From Acidobacteriaceae bacterium (GTDB lineage: Bacteria > Acidobacteriota > Terriglobia > Terriglobales > Acidobacteriaceae): 44,767 nucleotides of DNA. The stretch spans positions 1-44,767 of the forward strand of contig PKVZ01000075.1 of the NCBI GenBank assembly GCA_003131635.1. Direction: 5' to 3'. A program made the translations under genes and the position numbers. Within the stretch, counting starts at the first letter, position 1. Each line of letters starts with the position of its first letter. Below, piece by piece: positions 43,924 to 44,767 of the stretch. Under the pieces are notes generated by a model. It was given only the letters and a program-made list of their open reading frames with translations. It was not told where the DNA came from and made no database searches.

Positions 43924-44767
43924 ATGAGCGTGTTGTGTCGAGGAGTCGTGCCAGCCTGCGCTCAGGAATCCTCGTCACAAGGAACATCCGAGATAGCCAA
44001 ACAAGCCCAGAATCCCATTGCTAACCTGATCTCAATGCCGCTGCAGAGTGACTTCAACCCTCACACCGGGATTAACAAGGAAGACAGTTACGTCTTGGAG
44101 ATGAAGCCTGTCGTTCCCTTCAAATTGTCGAATGATTGGAATCTGATTATGCGGACCATCATTCCCGTAATCCAAGTGCCCGATCTTTCGCAAACCGTGA
44201 GCGGAACGAGCGGGTTAGGCGATGTGCAACTTTCGTTGTTCTTATCACCTCAAAAGGTCGGCAAGGTCATTTGGGGTGCAGGCCCAGTCATTTCCTTGCC
44301 TACCGCAACAGAAGACATCCTTGGAACAAAGAAAGTCACCATCGGTCCTACTGCCGTTGCGCTGAGTATCCAAGGCCATTGGTTATTTGGAACACTGGTA
44401 CAAAACCTGTTCTCGGTGGCAGGACCCTCAGCGCGGCCAGATGTAAATCAAATGCTGATGCAGCCTTTCGTGAACTACAACATGCGGCACAAGTGGTATC
44501 TAGTGTCGTCCCCGATTATTACTTCGAATTGGGAAGCAAATACCAATAACAGATGGACGGTGCCGGTTGGTAGCGGAGTCGGAAAGATTGTTCACTTCGG
44601 AAAGCTTCCTGTGAACGCCTGCGCGCAATTGTTTCGAAACGTGGAGCGTCCGGACGGCACAACAAGCTGGTCCGCAAGATTTCAGGTGCAGTTTATTCCC
44701 CAAGAAGAGATGAAGGGAAAACAGCTAAGGTGCCTACCTACAAGTGATCTGGCGGAGAGGGAGGGAT
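43924..44767 (+). CDS. Outer-membrane beta-barrel protein ('neuromedin U'/transporter type), 3' end beyond the window
   Basis: At least 281 codons. ATG 43924 gives a short signal-like start (LCRGVVPACAQESSSQ), with GCTCAG resembling the end of a signal peptide. The frame is also open upstream without a start codon. The body matches a family usually mislabelled 'neuromedin U': AQNPIANLISMPLQSDFN, VVPFKLSNDWNLIMRTIIPV, SGLGDVQLSLFLSP, WGAGPVISLPTATEDILG, RPDVNQMLMQPFVNYNM and SSPIITSNWEANTNNRWTVP. These are barrel strands with an unknown cargo. The frame is still open where it enters the tRNA repeat. If the right repeat continues like the left copy, it would stop at TAG about 24 bases past the edge. 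The C-terminus (VQFIPQEEMKGK onward) departs from the family. Confidence 0.75.
   Translation, partial: MSVLCRGVVPACAQESSSQGTSEIAKQAQNPIANLISMPLQSDFNPHTGINKEDSYVLEMKPVVPFKLSNDWNLIMRTIIPVIQVPDLSQTVSGTSGLGDVQLSLFLSPQKVGKVIWGAGPVISLPTATEDILGTKKVTIGPTAVALSIQGHWLFGTLVQNLFSVAGPSARPDVNQMLMQPFVNYNMRHKWYLVSSPIITSNWEANTNNRWTVPVGSGVGKIVHFGKLPVNACAQLFRNVERPDGTTSWSARFQVQFIPQEEMKGKQLRCLPTSDLAEREG
44749..44767. repeat. Direct repeat, right copy
   Basis: Identical to 27482-27500 over 19 bases, up to the end of the window. Confidence 0.8.
44750..44767 (-). tRNA. tRNA-Ser 3' end, cut by the window edge
   Basis: On the minus strand the last bases read ATCCCTCCCTCTCCGCCA, the T-stem 3' side, acceptor stem, discriminator G and encoded CCA of a tRNA-Ser. 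The rest would lie beyond the right edge. By the geometry of the island this should be the intact tRNA-Ser(GCU). Only 18 bases are seen, so the call depends on what follows. Confidence 0.5.

Larger units (their letters stand above)
27483..44767. mobile_element. Putative genomic island integrated at tRNA-Ser(GCU)
   Basis: The island is bounded on the left by the 3' part of a tRNA-Ser(GCU) gene (27483-27544). On the right is the same tRNA 3' end at the window edge (44749-44767), in the same orientation. This is the footprint left by a tyrosine recombinase crossing over in the anticodon arm: the original 3' piece is displaced to the far end and the element restores the tRNA. By that logic the element proper is about 27545-44749, roughly 17.2 kb. 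It carries a peptide gene, an export operon, a propeller kinase and an outer-membrane protein. No integrase, excisionase, relaxase or phage gene is visible, so the element is immobile, mobilised in trans, or its integrase lies beyond the edge. Confidence 0.6.

Noticed and set aside
27545-44749. Search for integrase, transposase, relaxase, phage or CRISPR features in the island
   Set aside because: None of the gene products fits these families, and no regularly spaced repeats were seen. The mobile call rests on the tRNA repeats alone.

Overview
The window looks like a chromosomal segment of an Acidobacteriota bacterium (Terriglobia-like). The evidence is the gene content: an ADOP-type MacB-like permease, a metzincin-type secreted zinc protease of the kind common in this phylum, propeller sensor kinases, degenerate S9-peptidase and fibronectin-III remnants, OprB and 'neuromedin U'-type outer-membrane barrels, and moderately high GC. 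This assignment rests on recognised families, not on a database search.

Left part (1-27042), apparently resident chromosome. The 5' end of lpxI (lipid A synthesis) is cut by the left edge. It is followed by a secreted metalloprotease on the minus strand, with decayed gene remnants on both sides of it. Three paralogous two-gene units follow, each a solute-binding lipoprotein followed by a membrane histidine kinase: 7557-4113 on the minus strand, 11312-15140 on the plus strand, and 23543-27042 on the plus strand. None has an ABC permease, an ATPase or a response regulator next to it. A periplasmic beta-glucosidase (GH3 with PA14) lies between units 1 and 2. An esterase and a C4-dicarboxylate module lie between units 2 and 3: fumarase, NAD-malic enzyme, DUF1275 membrane protein, OprB porin and an AEC-family carrier. 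The simplest reading is that the binding proteins act as ligand co-sensors for the kinases and that the loci control carbon-source use.

Right part (about 27483-44767), a probable genomic island. The 3' part of a tRNA-Ser(GCU) gene, broken in its anticodon arm, lies at 27483-27544. The same 3' terminal sequence reappears at the extreme right edge (44749-44767), where the window stops. This is the footprint of integration into a tRNA-Ser gene. No integrase is visible.

The island carries the most novel content of the window. A 43-codon peptide gene with a near-perfect Shine-Dalgarno is followed by a palindromic hairpin. Next comes a tightly overlapping operon of three unrecognised helical proteins, an ABC exporter with fused membrane and ATPase domains, an ABC ATPase, an ABC permease, a membrane-anchored M1 metallopeptidase and an ADOP permease. 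I propose this as an undescribed peptide (RiPP-like or peptide-signal) production, export and processing system. Downstream, on the opposite strand, is a periplasmic-propeller histidine kinase split by a one-base frameshift. A divergent outer-membrane protein gene runs into the tRNA repeat at the right edge.
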